Source: Serratia entomophila (GTDB lineage: Bacteria; Pseudomonadota; Gammaproteobacteria; Enterobacterales; Enterobacteriaceae). Taken from it: 64,000 bases of DNA. The translations under genes and the position numbers were made by a program. Location: positions 1-64,000 of the forward strand of contig NZ_CP082787.1 of the NCBI RefSeq assembly GCF_021462285.1, written 5' to 3'. The notes beneath the pieces are model-generated. The model made no database searches. It saw only the letters and a list, made by a program, of their open reading frames with translations, and had not been told where the DNA came from. Below are positions 56,102-64,000 of the stretch, piece after piece; the stretch's first letter is position 1, and every line of letters starts with the position of its first letter.

Positions 56102-58217
56102 AACACCCTTTGAGACCATCACCAGCAAGCTGAATCTGGCCCTGAGAAAGAAGGTGCCGCAGATCCTGCAAACCGAAGCGGCCGAGTGCGGCCTGGCCAG
56201 CCTGGCCATGGTTTGCGGTTACTACGGCATGAACGTCGATCTGTTCAACCTGCGGCAAAAGTTCGGCATCTCGTCACGCGGCGCCACCCTGGCGTCGCTG
56301 ATCGACATCGCCGCCTCCCTGGCGCTGAAAACCCGCGCGCTGTCCCTCAGCATCGATGAAATCAAGGAGCTGAAGACCCCCTGCATCCTGCACTGGGACA
56401 TGAACCACTTCGTGGTGCTGGTCGGGGTGCGCGGCGGCCGCATCGTCATTCACGACCCGGCCTTCGGCCGCCGGGTGATAGGCCTGCAGGAGCTGTCGCT
56501 GCATTTTACCGGCGTGGCGCTGGAGCTGTGGCCGGGCAGCGAGTTCACCCCGGTCACGCAGCAGAGCAAGCTGCATATCCGCACCCTGCTGCGCAACGTC
56601 AGCGGCCTGAAAGGCGCGCTGATCAAAATCTTCTGCCTGTCGCTGGTGATTGAGGCCATCAACCTGCTGATGCCGGTCGGCACCCAGCTGGTGATGGACC
56701 ACGTGATACAGGCCGGCGATCACGATCTGCTGGCGCTGATCTGCATCGGGCTGCTGTTCTTCATTCTGTTTCGCACCTGCGTGGCGATGCTGCGCTCCTG
56801 GACCAGCATCGTGATGGGCTCGCTTATCGACGTGCAGTGGAAGGCCGGGCTGTTCGACCACCTGATGAAGCTGCCGCTGGCCTATTTCGAAAAGCGCAAG
56901 CTGGGGGATATCCAGTCGCGTTTCGGCTCGCTGGACACCATCCGCACCACGTTCACCACCAGCATCGTCAACAGCATCATCGACGGCATCATGTCGATCG
57001 GCGTGTTCGTCATGATGCTGCTGTACGGCGGCTGGCTGGTGTGGGTGGTGATGGGCTTCACGGTGATTTACGTGGTGTTGCGCCTTTCCACCTACCGCCA
57101 CTATCGTCAGGCGTCGGAAGAGCAGCTGGTCAAGGGCGCCAAGGCCGGCTCGCACTTTATGGAAACGCTGTACGGCATCGGCACCCTGAAAGCGCTGGGC
57201 CTGGCGGGCACCCGCTCGCAATACTGGCTGAACCTGAATATCGACACCACCAACGCCAACATCCGCCTGACCAAACTGGACATGATGTTCGGCGGCGTCA
57301 ACTCGCTGATCAGCACCTGCGATCAGATCGTCATTCTGTGGCTGGGCGCCTCGCTGGTGATCGACAACCAGATGACGCTGGGGATGTTCGTGGCGTTCAA
57401 CGCCTACCGCGGGCAGTTCTCCGACCGCGCCTCCAACCTGATCGACATGGTGCTGCGGCTGCGCATGCTGAGCCTGCACAACGAGAGGGTGGCGGACATC
57501 GTGCTGTCGGAGCCGGAGAAACAGATGCCGCCGCGGCAGCTGTATGCGCCCAACGAAGCGGCGGCGTTCGACGTGCGCGACCTGTATTACCAGTACGACA
57601 GCCTGTCGAAGCCGGTGATTGCCGGCATCAACCTGCAGATAGCGGCGGGGGAAAGCGTGGCGATCGTCGGCCCGTCGGGGATAGGCAAGACCACGCTGAT
57701 GAAGCTGATGAGCGGCCTGCTGGAGCCGAGCAGCGGTGCGCTGTTCATCAACGGGCTGAATATCCACGACATCGGCGTCAACAACTACCGGCAGTGCATC
57801 GCCTGCGTGCTGCAGGACGACAAGCTGTTCTCGGGCTCGATAGCGGAAAACATCGCCGGTTTCGATGCGACGCCGAACCTGGAGCTGATCGTGGCCTGCA
57901 CCCGCCACTGCAACATCCACGACGACATCATGCAGATGCCGATGGGCTACGAAACGCTGATTGGCGAGCTGGGCGGGAGCCTGTCGGGCGGGCAGAAACA
58001 GCGTTTGCTAATCGCACGGGCGCTGTACCGGCGGCCGAACATTCTGTTTATGGACGAAGCCACCAGCCACCTCGATCTGGCCAACGAAATGCACATCAAC
58101 AACGCGATAGCGGCGCTGAAGATCACGCGCATCATCATCGCCCACCGGCCTTCCACCATCGCCTCGGCCGACAGGGTCATCGAGCTGCAGCCGGCGGGGG
58201 CCGAAAATAAAAAATGA
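56094..58217 (+). CDS. CvaB-type peptidase-containing ABC exporter (C39)
   Basis: A 707-aa bacteriocin exporter that removes the double-glycine leader and secretes the peptide. The N-terminal C39 peptidase has Q26, C32 (AAECGLASL), H105 (DMNHFVVL) and D121 (IHDPAFG), so the triad is intact. A six-helix membrane domain follows (about 160-440), then an ATPase with Walker A GPSGIGKTTL, signature LSGGQKQR and Walker B ILFMDEATSHLD. It starts with GTG inside the end of the adaptor gene. The peptide genes on the other strand, with GA leaders, are the obvious substrates. Confidence 0.93.
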   Translation: MNKTPFETITSKLNLALRKKVPQILQTEAAECGLASLAMVCGYYGMNVDLFNLRQKFGISSRGATLASLIDIAASLALKTRALSLSIDEIKELKTPCILHWDMNHFVVLVGVRGGRIVIHDPAFGRRVIGLQELSLHFTGVALELWPGSEFTPVTQQSKLHIRTLLRNVSGLKGALIKIFCLSLVIEAINLLMPVGTQLVMDHVIQAGDHDLLALICIGLLFFILFRTCVAMLRSWTSIVMGSLIDVQWKAGLFDHLMKLPLAYFEKRKLGDIQSRFGSLDTIRTTFTTSIVNSIIDGIMSIGVFVMMLLYGGWLVWVVMGFTVIYVVLRLSTYRHYRQASEEQLVKGAKAGSHFMETLYGIGTLKALGLAGTRSQYWLNLNIDTTNANIRLTKLDMMFGGVNSLISTCDQIVILWLGASLVIDNQMTLGMFVAFNAYRGQFSDRASNLIDMVLRLRMLSLHNERVADIVLSEPEKQMPPRQLYAPNEAAAFDVRDLYYQYDSLSKPVIAGINLQIAAGESVAIVGPSGIGKTTLMKLMSGLLEPSSGALFINGLNIHDIGVNNYRQCIACVLQDDKLFSGSIAENIAGFDATPNLELIVACTRHCNIHDDIMQMPMGYETLIGELGGSLSGGQKQRLLIARALYRRPNILFMDEATSHLDLANEMHINNAIAALKITRIIIAHRPSTIASADRVIELQPAGAENKK

Positions 58218-58242
58218 GGCCAAAACCGCTGGCCTCATTTCG
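58210..58242. terminator. Bidirectional terminator between the exporter gene and gorA
   Basis: AAATGAGGCCA and TGGCCTCATTT with an AAACCGC loop, flanked by A- and T-runs. The exporter stop codon is part of the stem. Confidence 0.88.
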
Positions 58243-58277
58243 TTCATTCGGCTGCGCATGCGCGCAGCGGATGACGA

Positions 58278-59630
58278 TCAACGCATGGTGACGAACTCTT
58301 CCGCGGCGGTCGGGTGGATCGCTACGGTGTTGTCGAAGTCCTTCTTGGTGGCGCCCATCTTCACGGCGACGGCGAAGCCCTGCAGGATTTCATCCATGCC
58401 GAAGCCGATGCCGTGCAGGCCGACGATTTTCTCTTCCTTGCCCGCGCACACCAGCTTCATGCGGCACGGCTGGCGGTGCTGAGTCACTGCGCTGTACATG
58501 GCGGTGAAGGAGGATTTGTACACCTTCACGTTGTCGGCGCCGAATTTCTCGATGGCTTCCGGTTCGGTCAGGCCGATGGTGCCGATCGGCGGGTGGCTGA
58601 ACACCACGGTGGCGATATTGCTGTAGTCCAGATGTTCGTCCGGCTTGTTGTTGAACAGGCGTTCGGACAGACGACGGCCGGCGGCGACCGCCACCGGGGT
58701 CAGTTCGACCGCGCCGGTGTTGTCGCCCACCGCGTAAATGCCTTTGACGCTGGTGTTCTGGAACTTATCGACGTCGATATAGCCTTGCTCGTTGGTTTTC
58801 ACCCCGGTGACGCTCAGGTTCAGGTTGTCGGTCGCCGGTTCGCGGCCGATGGCCCAGATCAGGCTGTCGACGGTGAATTCCTTGCCGTTTTCCAGCTGCA
58901 GCTGCAGGCTGCCGTCGGCGTTCTTCACGATGGCTTTCGGTACCGATTCGGTGTGCAGGCTCGGCCCTTCGGTGTTCATCACTTCCACCAGGGTCTCGAC
59001 AATCATCGGATCGAAGGTGCGCAGCGGCGCGTGCTTACGCACGAAGAGGTGAGTTTCCGCACCCAGCGCGTTCAGCACCCCGGCGATCTCCACGGCGATA
59101 TAGCCGGCGCCCACCACGGCGACGCGTTTCGGCATTTCGTCCAGCTCAAAGAAGCCGTCGGAGTCGATGCCGTATTCCGCACCCGGAATGTCCGGATGGC
59201 TTGGGCGGCCGCCGGTGGCGATCAGAATATGGTCGGCGGTGATTTTCTCGCCGTTCACTTCCACGGTGTGGGCGTCGACAAAGCGTGCGAAGCCTTTGAT
59301 CACGTCGACCTTGTTTTTACCCAGCACGTTGTCGTAGGAGGTATGGATGCGGTCGATATACGCGGTGCGGTTGGCGACCAGTTTCTTCCAGTCGAAGGCA
59401 TTGACGGTGGTGTCGAAACCGTAGTCCGGGCCGTACTGGTGGATGGCTTCGGCGATCTGTGCCGCGTGCCACATGACTTTTTTCGGTACACAACCCACGT
59501 TGACGCAGGTGCCGCCCAGTTCCTTGGCTTCAATCAGCGCACATTTCTGGCCGTACATGGCTGCCCGGTTGATCGATGCGATACCGCCGCTGCCGCCGCC
59601 AATTGCTAGATAATCGTAATGTTTCGTCAT
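58278..59630 (-). CDS. gorA: Glutathione reductase
   Basis: A 450-aa FAD-dependent disulfide reductase that keeps glutathione reduced with NADPH. FAD motif is [10 protein letters not shown], the redox cysteines are C42 and C47 ([13 protein letters not shown]), the NADPH fold is [13 protein letters not shown], and the C-terminal catalytic HPT motif is in [11 protein letters not shown]. Length and sequence match E. coli Gor (450 aa). It neighbours rlmJ and prlC as in E. coli. Start ATG at 59630. Confidence 0.97.
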   Translation of the reverse strand: MTKHYDYLAIGGGSGGIASINRAAMYGQKCALIEAKELGGTCVNVGCVPKKVMWHAAQIAEAIHQYGPDYGFDTTVNAFDWKKLVANRTAYIDRIHTSYDNVLGKNKVDVIKGFARFVDAHTVEVNGEKITADHILIATGGRPSHPDIPGAEYGIDSDGFFELDEMPKRVAVVGAGYIAVEIAGVLNALGAETHLFVRKHAPLRTFDPMIVETLVEVMNTEGPSLHTESVPKAIVKNADGSLQLQLENGKEFTVDSLIWAIGREPATDNLNLSVTGVKTNEQGYIDVDKFQNTSVKGIYAVGDNTGAVELTPVAVAAGRRLSERLFNNKPDEHLDYSNIATVVFSHPPIGTIGLTEPEAIEKFGADNVKVYKSSFTAMYSAVTQHRQPCRMKLVCAGKEEKIVGLHGIGFGMDEILQGFAVAVKMGATKKDFDNTVAIHPTAAEEFVTMR

Positions 59631-59760
59631 CTGGGATTTCCATGAGTTGTGAGATTCGAAGAGGGTAAGAGTTTAACGCCTGATGTGGGTTTGTCGCAAA
59701 GATTGCGTCGATGGCTGCAATAGGCGGGGTAAAGGCGCGGCGTGCCGCGCCCCGGATGGC

Positions 59761-60603
59761 TTATTCCGGTACGACCCAGTTCACCAGATGGTGGCCGTTG
59801 CCGGACGGCACCAGCGTTTTGTGCAGCCACGGCAGCAGGGTATTCATCTGCTGCTCCAGCTTCCACGGCGGGTTAATCACGATCATGCCGGAGGCGGTCA
59901 TGCCGCGCTGATCGCTGTCGGGTTTCACCGCCAGTTCGATCTGCAGAATGCGGCGGATGCCGGTGGCTTCCAGCTCTTTCAGCATGCGTTTGATCTGCTG
60001 ACGCATCACCACCGGGTACCACAGCGCATAGGTGCCGGTAGCGAAGCGCTTGTAGCCTTCCTGAATGCCTTTGACCACGTCCTGGTAGTCGGTTTTCATC
60101 TCGTACGGCGGGTCCATCAGGATCAGCCCGCGGCGCGAGGCCGGCGGCAGCTGGGATTTCAACTGTTGGTAACCGTCGGCGCGCTGCACCTTGGCGCGCT
60201 CGTCCTTTTGAAACTCGCCGCGCAGCAGCGGGAAGTCGCTCGGGTGCAGCTCGGTCAGGTGAATTTTGTCCTGCGGGCGCAGCAGCTGGCGTGCGATCAG
60301 CGGCGAACCCGGGTAGTAGCGCAGCGTGCCGGAGCGGTTGAAGTTGTGCACCACGCTCATGTAGGCCGCCAGCTCTTCCGGCAGATCGTCGCGTTGCCAC
60401 AGCATGCCGATGCCTTCCAGATATTCGCCGGTGCGTTCGGCGTGCTCGCCGCTCAGCTGATAGCGCCCCGCGCCCGAGTGGGTGTCCAGATACAGGAAGG
60501 GTTTCTCTTTCTCTTTCAGCGATTCGATGATCAGGCTCTGAACGCTGTGCTTGAGCACGTCGGCGTGGTTGCCGGCGTGAAAACTGTGGCGATAACTTAA
60601 CAT
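59761..60603 (-). CDS. rlmJ: 23S rRNA (adenine-2030-N6)-methyltransferase
   Basis: A 280-aa S-adenosylmethionine enzyme that modifies A2030 of 23S rRNA. It is nearly colinear with E. coli RlmJ: start MLSYRHSFHAGNHADVLKH, SAM-binding region YLDTHSGAGRY, catalytic DPPYEMK, and KRFATGTYALWYPV. The ATG at 60603 is chosen to match; in-frame upstream codons to 60645 lack a counterpart. It is divergent from the HIT gene. Confidence 0.96.
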   Translation of the reverse strand: MLSYRHSFHAGNHADVLKHSVQSLIIESLKEKEKPFLYLDTHSGAGRYQLSGEHAERTGEYLEGIGMLWQRDDLPEELAAYMSVVHNFNRSGTLRYYPGSPLIARQLLRPQDKIHLTELHPSDFPLLRGEFQKDERAKVQRADGYQQLKSQLPPASRRGLILMDPPYEMKTDYQDVVKGIQEGYKRFATGTYALWYPVVMRQQIKRMLKELEATGIRRILQIELAVKPDSDQRGMTASGMIVINPPWKLEQQMNTLLPWLHKTLVPSGNGHHLVNWVVPE

Positions 60604-60725
60604 GGCTGGTGGCAGTTCCTTGCGCTCCACGGGCGGAGCTTTCAATAAGGCATATAATCTGCACAGTATAAACTGTCTGGCCGGGAAAAACTGAACTGCG
60701 TTACTGCAGACGATAAGGAGACGAC

Positions 60726-61187
60726 ATGAGCTGCATCTTTTGCGACATGGTGGCGGGCAAGGTGCCGTGCCATAAAATCTGGGAAGACGACGCCCATCTG
60801 GCGTTCCTTTCCATCTACCCCAATACCGACGGCTTCAGCGTGGTGATCCCCAAGGCGCACTACCCGAGCTACGCCTTTGAGCTGCCGGACGCGGCGCTGA
60901 GCGCGCTGATGCTGGCGACCAAGCGCGTGGCGCAGCGGCTCGATCGGGCGTTTGACGACGTCGGCCGCTGCGGCATGGTATTTGAAGGCTTCGGCGTCGA
61001 TCACGTGCATGCCAAACTGATCCCGATGCACGGCACCGCCGCGTTGGAACAGTGGCGGCCGATCGAGTCGACCTCGGCGAAGTTTTTCGACCGCTACGAG
61101 GGTTACCTGTCCTCCCACGACGCCGCGCGCGCCGATGACGCGCATCTGGCGGCGCTGGCCGCGCAGATCCGCCAAAGCGCCGTTTAA
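60726..61187 (+). CDS. HIT-family nucleotide-binding protein
   Basis: A 153-aa member of the histidine triad superfamily (start CIFCDMVAGKVPCHKIWEDD). The motif reads GVDHVHAKLIPMHG: the first two histidines, including the usual nucleophile position, are present, but the third is lysine. This variant occurs in a recognised COG0537 branch and hydrolase activity may still exist. Substrates are unknown. AAGGAG lies 6 nt before the ATG. The gene is not between rlmJ and prlC in E. coli. Confidence 0.85.
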   Translation: MSCIFCDMVAGKVPCHKIWEDDAHLAFLSIYPNTDGFSVVIPKAHYPSYAFELPDAALSALMLATKRVAQRLDRAFDDVGRCGMVFEGFGVDHVHAKLIPMHGTAALEQWRPIESTSAKFFDRYEGYLSSHDAARADDAHLAALAAQIRQSAV

Positions 61188-61261
61188 GGCACTATCTATC
61201 AATGCCGGGCATTGATTTTCCCGCTGCTTGGCTCCATGTTAGCTATTCATACGCATTTTAA

Positions 61262-61284
61262 GGCCCGCCCGCTGCGGCGGGCCC
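61262..61284. other. GC-rich hairpin before prlC
   Basis: GGCCCGCC-CGCTGC-GGCGGGCC, 8-bp perfect arms, between the HIT gene and prlC. No plus-strand T-run follows; it may be a weak terminator for the HIT gene or a leader structure of prlC. Confidence 0.55.
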
Positions 61285-61306
61285 CAACGCTAATCAGGAC
61301 TGCCTT

Positions 61307-63349
61307 ATGACAAATCCGTTGCTGACTCCGTTTTCCCTGCCGCCGTTTTCGGCGATCCGCCCTGAAGATATCGTGCCTGCGGTGCAATCCGCGCTGGCAG
61401 ACTGCCGCGCCGCGGTAGAGCGCGTGGTCGCGCAGCCGGGGCCGTTCACCTGGGACAACCTGTGTCAGCCGCTGGCGGAGTCGGACGATCGCCTGTCGCG
61501 CATCTGGTCGCCGGTCGGGCACCTGAACTCGGTGAAAAACAGCCCGGAGCTGCGCGCCGCCTACGAGCAGGCGCTGCCGCTGTTGTCCGAATACGGCACC
61601 TGGGTCGGCCAGCACGAAGGGCTGTACCAGGCTTACCGCAGCCTGAAAGAGGGCGCGGCGTTCGCCCAACTGAGCGCGCCGCAGCGCAAGTCGGTGGAAA
61701 ACGCGCTGCGCGACTTTGAGCTGTCGGGCATCGGCCTGTCGGCGGAAAAACAGCAGCGCTACGGCGAAATCGTCGCGCGCCTGTCCGAGCTGGGTTCTAC
61801 CTACAGCAACAACGTGCTCGACGCCACCATGGGCTGGAGCAAACTGATTACCGACGAAGCCGAGCTGAGCGGCCTGCCGGCCAGCGCGCTGGCGCAGGCG
61901 CAGGCGATGGCGCAGGCCAAAGAGCAGGACGGCTGGCTGCTGACGCTGGACATGCCGAGCTACCTGCCGGTGCTGACCTACGCCGACAACCGCGCGCTGC
62001 GCGAAGAAATGTACCGCGCCTTCGCCACCCGCGCCTCCGATCAGGGGCCGAACGCCGGCAAATGGGACAACAGCGAAGTGATGGCGGAAACGCTGGCGCT
62101 GCGCCACGAGCTGGCCCAGCTGCTGGGCTTCGACACCTACGCCGACAAATCGCTGGCCACCAAAATGGCGGAAAGCCCGGACCAGGTGATCGGCTTCCTG
62201 ACCGACCTGGCCAAGCGCGCCCGTCCGCAGGCCGAGCAGGAGCTGGCGCAGCTGCGTGCCTTCGCCAAACGGCATCACGGCGTGGACGAACTGGAAGCCT
62301 GGGACATCACCTATTACGGTGAAAAACAGAAGCAACACCTGTTCTCGATCAGCGACGAGCAGCTGCGCCCGTACTTCCCGGAACAGCGGGTGGTGGAAGG
62401 GCTGTTCGAAGTGGTGAAACGCATTTACGGCATTACCGCCAAAGAGCGCAAGGATGTGGATACCTGGCATCCTGAAGTGCGCTTCTTCGATCTGTTCGAC
62501 GCCGACGGCGAGCTGCGCGGCAGCTTCTATCTCGACCTGTACGCGCGTGAAAACAAACGCGGCGGCGCCTGGATGGACGACTGCGTCGGCAGCCTGCGCA
62601 AGGCCGACGGCACGCTGCAAAAGCCGGTCGCCTACCTGACCTGCAACTTTAACCGCCCGCTGGGCGATCAGCCTGCGCTGTTCACCCACAACGAAGTGAC
62701 CACGCTGTTCCACGAGTTCGGCCACGGTCTGCACCATATGCTGACCCAGATCGATACCGCCGGGGTCTCCGGCATCAGCGGGGTGCCGTGGGATGCGGTC
62801 GAGCTGCCGAGCCAGTTTATGGAAAACTGGTGCTGGGAGCCGGAGGCGCTGGCGTTCATCTCCGGCCATTATCAGAGCGGCGAGCCGCTGCCGAAAGAGA
62901 TGCTCGACAAGCTGCTGGCGGCCAAGAATTACCAGGCGGCGCTGTTTATTCTGCGTCAGCTGGAATTCGGCCTGTTCGATTTCCGCATGCACTTCGAATA
63001 CAGCCCGGCAAAGGGCGCGCAGATCCTGCCGACGCTGGCGGAAGTGAAGAAAATGGTGGCGGTGGTGCCTTCGCCGAGCTGGGGCCGCTTCCCGCACGCT
63101 TTCAGCCATATCTTCGCCGGCGGCTACGCGGCGGGTTACTACAGCTACCTGTGGGCGGAAGTGCTGTCGGCAGACGCTTACTCGCGCTTCGAGGAAGAGG
63201 GTATTTTCAACGCCGAAACCGGCAAATCCTTCCTCGACAACATCCTGTCGCGCGGCGGTTCGGAAGAGCCGATGGTGCTGTTCAAACGCTTCCGTGGCCG
63301 CGAGCCGCAGCTGGATGCTATGCTGCGCCATTACGGCATTAAAGGATAA
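61307..63349 (+). CDS. prlC: Oligopeptidase A
   Basis: A 680-aa cytosolic M3 zinc metallopeptidase that degrades short peptides, including signal peptide remnants. The zinc site is HEFGHGLHH at about residue 469, with a downstream glutamate in the ESP-like segment. The length equals E. coli PrlC. AGGA lies 7 nt before the ATG. It is followed by rsmJ after 8 bp, the conserved operon. Confidence 0.97.
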   Translation: MTNPLLTPFSLPPFSAIRPEDIVPAVQSALADCRAAVERVVAQPGPFTWDNLCQPLAESDDRLSRIWSPVGHLNSVKNSPELRAAYEQALPLLSEYGTWVGQHEGLYQAYRSLKEGAAFAQLSAPQRKSVENALRDFELSGIGLSAEKQQRYGEIVARLSELGSTYSNNVLDATMGWSKLITDEAELSGLPASALAQAQAMAQAKEQDGWLLTLDMPSYLPVLTYADNRALREEMYRAFATRASDQGPNAGKWDNSEVMAETLALRHELAQLLGFDTYADKSLATKMAESPDQVIGFLTDLAKRARPQAEQELAQLRAFAKRHHGVDELEAWDITYYGEKQKQHLFSISDEQLRPYFPEQRVVEGLFEVVKRIYGITAKERKDVDTWHPEVRFFDLFDADGELRGSFYLDLYARENKRGGAWMDDCVGSLRKADGTLQKPVAYLTCNFNRPLGDQPALFTHNEVTTLFHEFGHGLHHMLTQIDTAGVSGISGVPWDAVELPSQFMENWCWEPEALAFISGHYQSGEPLPKEMLDKLLAAKNYQAALFILRQLEFGLFDFRMHFEYSPAKGAQILPTLAEVKKMVAVVPSPSWGRFPHAFSHIFAGGYAAGYYSYLWAEVLSADAYSRFEEEGIFNAETGKSFLDNILSRGGSEEPMVLFKRFRGREPQLDAMLRHYGIKG

Positions 63350-63357
63350 CCCGCCAC

Positions 63358-64000
63358 GTGAGTGTGTGTTTATTGTGTGAAGCAGGCGCCGATCCCGGCG
63401 CCTTGTCTATTTTGGCGCAGCGCTGGCAGTTGGTCTCGGACGACGACGCGCCGATGGCGCTGGTGCTGACCCCGGAGCGGCTGGAGCTGCGCAAGCGCGA
63501 CGAACCCAGGCTTGGGGCGATCTACGTCGATTTCGTGGCCGGCACTCTGGCGCACCGGCGTCGCTTCGGCGGCGGCCGCGGCGAAGCGGTGGCCAAGGCG
63601 GTCGGCATCAAGGGCAGCTACCTGCCGGACGTGGTGGACGCCACCGCCGGCCTGGGGAGAGACGCTTTTGTGCTGGCGGCGTTGGGCTGCCGGGTGCGGA
63701 TGCTGGAGCGCAATCCGGTGGTGGCGGCCTTGCTGGACGACGGCCTGCAGCGCGGCTATCGGGATGCGGAAATCGGCCCCTGGCTGCGCGAGCGCCTGAC
63801 GCTGCTGCACGCCTCCAGCCTGACGGCGCTGGCCGATCTCGACCCGCGGCCGGAGGTGGTGTACCTCGATCCGATGTATCCGCATAAGCAGAAAAGCGCG
63901 CTGGTGAAAAAAGAGATGCGGGTGTTTCAGTCGCTGGTGGGCAGCGACGACGACGCCGACGGCCTGCTGGAGCCGGCGCGCCGGCTGGCGACCAAGCGCA
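63358..64000 (+). CDS. rsmJ: 16S rRNA (guanine-1516-N2)-methyltransferase, 3' end cut by window
   Basis: The first 214 codons of RsmJ. It starts with GTG at 63358 ([17 protein letters not shown]), aligned with E. coli MKICLIDETGTGDGALS. Strong matches are [38 protein letters not shown], the SAM-binding [16 protein letters not shown] and [20 protein letters not shown]. It modifies G1516 of 16S rRNA. The prlC stop is 8 bp upstream. About 35 codons are missing at the window end. Confidence 0.96.
   Translation, partial: MSVCLLCEAGADPGALSILAQRWQLVSDDDAPMALVLTPERLELRKRDEPRLGAIYVDFVAGTLAHRRRFGGGRGEAVAKAVGIKGSYLPDVVDATAGLGRDAFVLAALGCRVRMLERNPVVAALLDDGLQRGYRDAEIGPWLRERLTLLHASSLTALADLDPRPEVVYLDPMYPHKQKSALVKKEMRVFQSLVGSDDDADGLLEPARRLATKR

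Overview
The window is from a high-GC enterobacterium, almost certainly Serratia and most likely S. marcescens. The evidence is an rrnC-type rRNA operon followed by hdfR-maoP-yifB-ilv in E. coli order, an ilvGMEDA leader peptide closely resembling that of E. coli, E. coli-like kdgK/yhjE/yhjD and gor-rlmJ-prlC-rsmJ blocks, and two tandem subtilisin-type autotransporters of the kind known from S. marcescens (SSP and homologues). Species assignment is inference from gene content.

Layout. 1-1413: an IS4-family element (about 2 bp of its left end lie outside the window) inserted 95 bp upstream of the rRNA P1 start. 1430-7294: rRNA operon with P1/P2, 16S, tRNA-Glu, 23S, 5S, tRNA-Asp, tRNA-Trp and terminator. 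7652-10488: hdfR, maoP, yifB. 10829-12061: a carboxylate-type MFS transporter between yifB and the ilv leader. 12123-18764: the complete branched-chain amino acid operon (leader, attenuator, ilvG intact, M, E, D, A). 18878-21174: a frameshifted gene, a membrane protein and a DUF2461 protein. 21187-23722: divergent ilvY/ilvC. 23777-30616: kdgK with a KdgR box, an AsmA-like gene, cdh, yhjE, yhjD. 30954-33821: rpfF/rpfR, synthesis and sensing of a diffusible fatty-acid signal coupled to cyclic-di-GMP. 34187-34889: spy with a BaeR-like box. 34953-37934: a PEP-hydrolase-like/Tm-1-like pair with a divergent TetR regulator. 38383-44637: two tandem subtilase autotransporters whose last 1.65 kb are almost identical. 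45114-48230: a BetR-type response regulator convergent with a hybrid histidine kinase and a molybdopterin-fold periplasmic protein. 58278-64000: gorA, rlmJ, a HIT protein, prlC and the start of rsmJ.

The most unusual region is 49011-58217. It holds two near-identical glycine-rich 97-residue peptides with a GA-type double-glycine leader like those of microcin V and microcin E492. With them are a LuxR-type regulator, a CvaA-like periplasmic adaptor, a CvaB-like ABC exporter with an intact C39 peptidase triad, and an 822-residue DUF4214 protein. Both peptide genes have the same promoter geometry, the same upstream inverted repeat, a roughly 200-nt structured leader and a hairpin 19 nt after the stop. 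This reads as a microcin-like (class II) peptide production and export locus. No immunity gene is recognisable by homology; two small reading frames are weak candidates. The AT-rich regulatory DNA suggests horizontal acquisition.

All function calls rest on family recognition by eye. No database search, alignment program or RNA folding was run.
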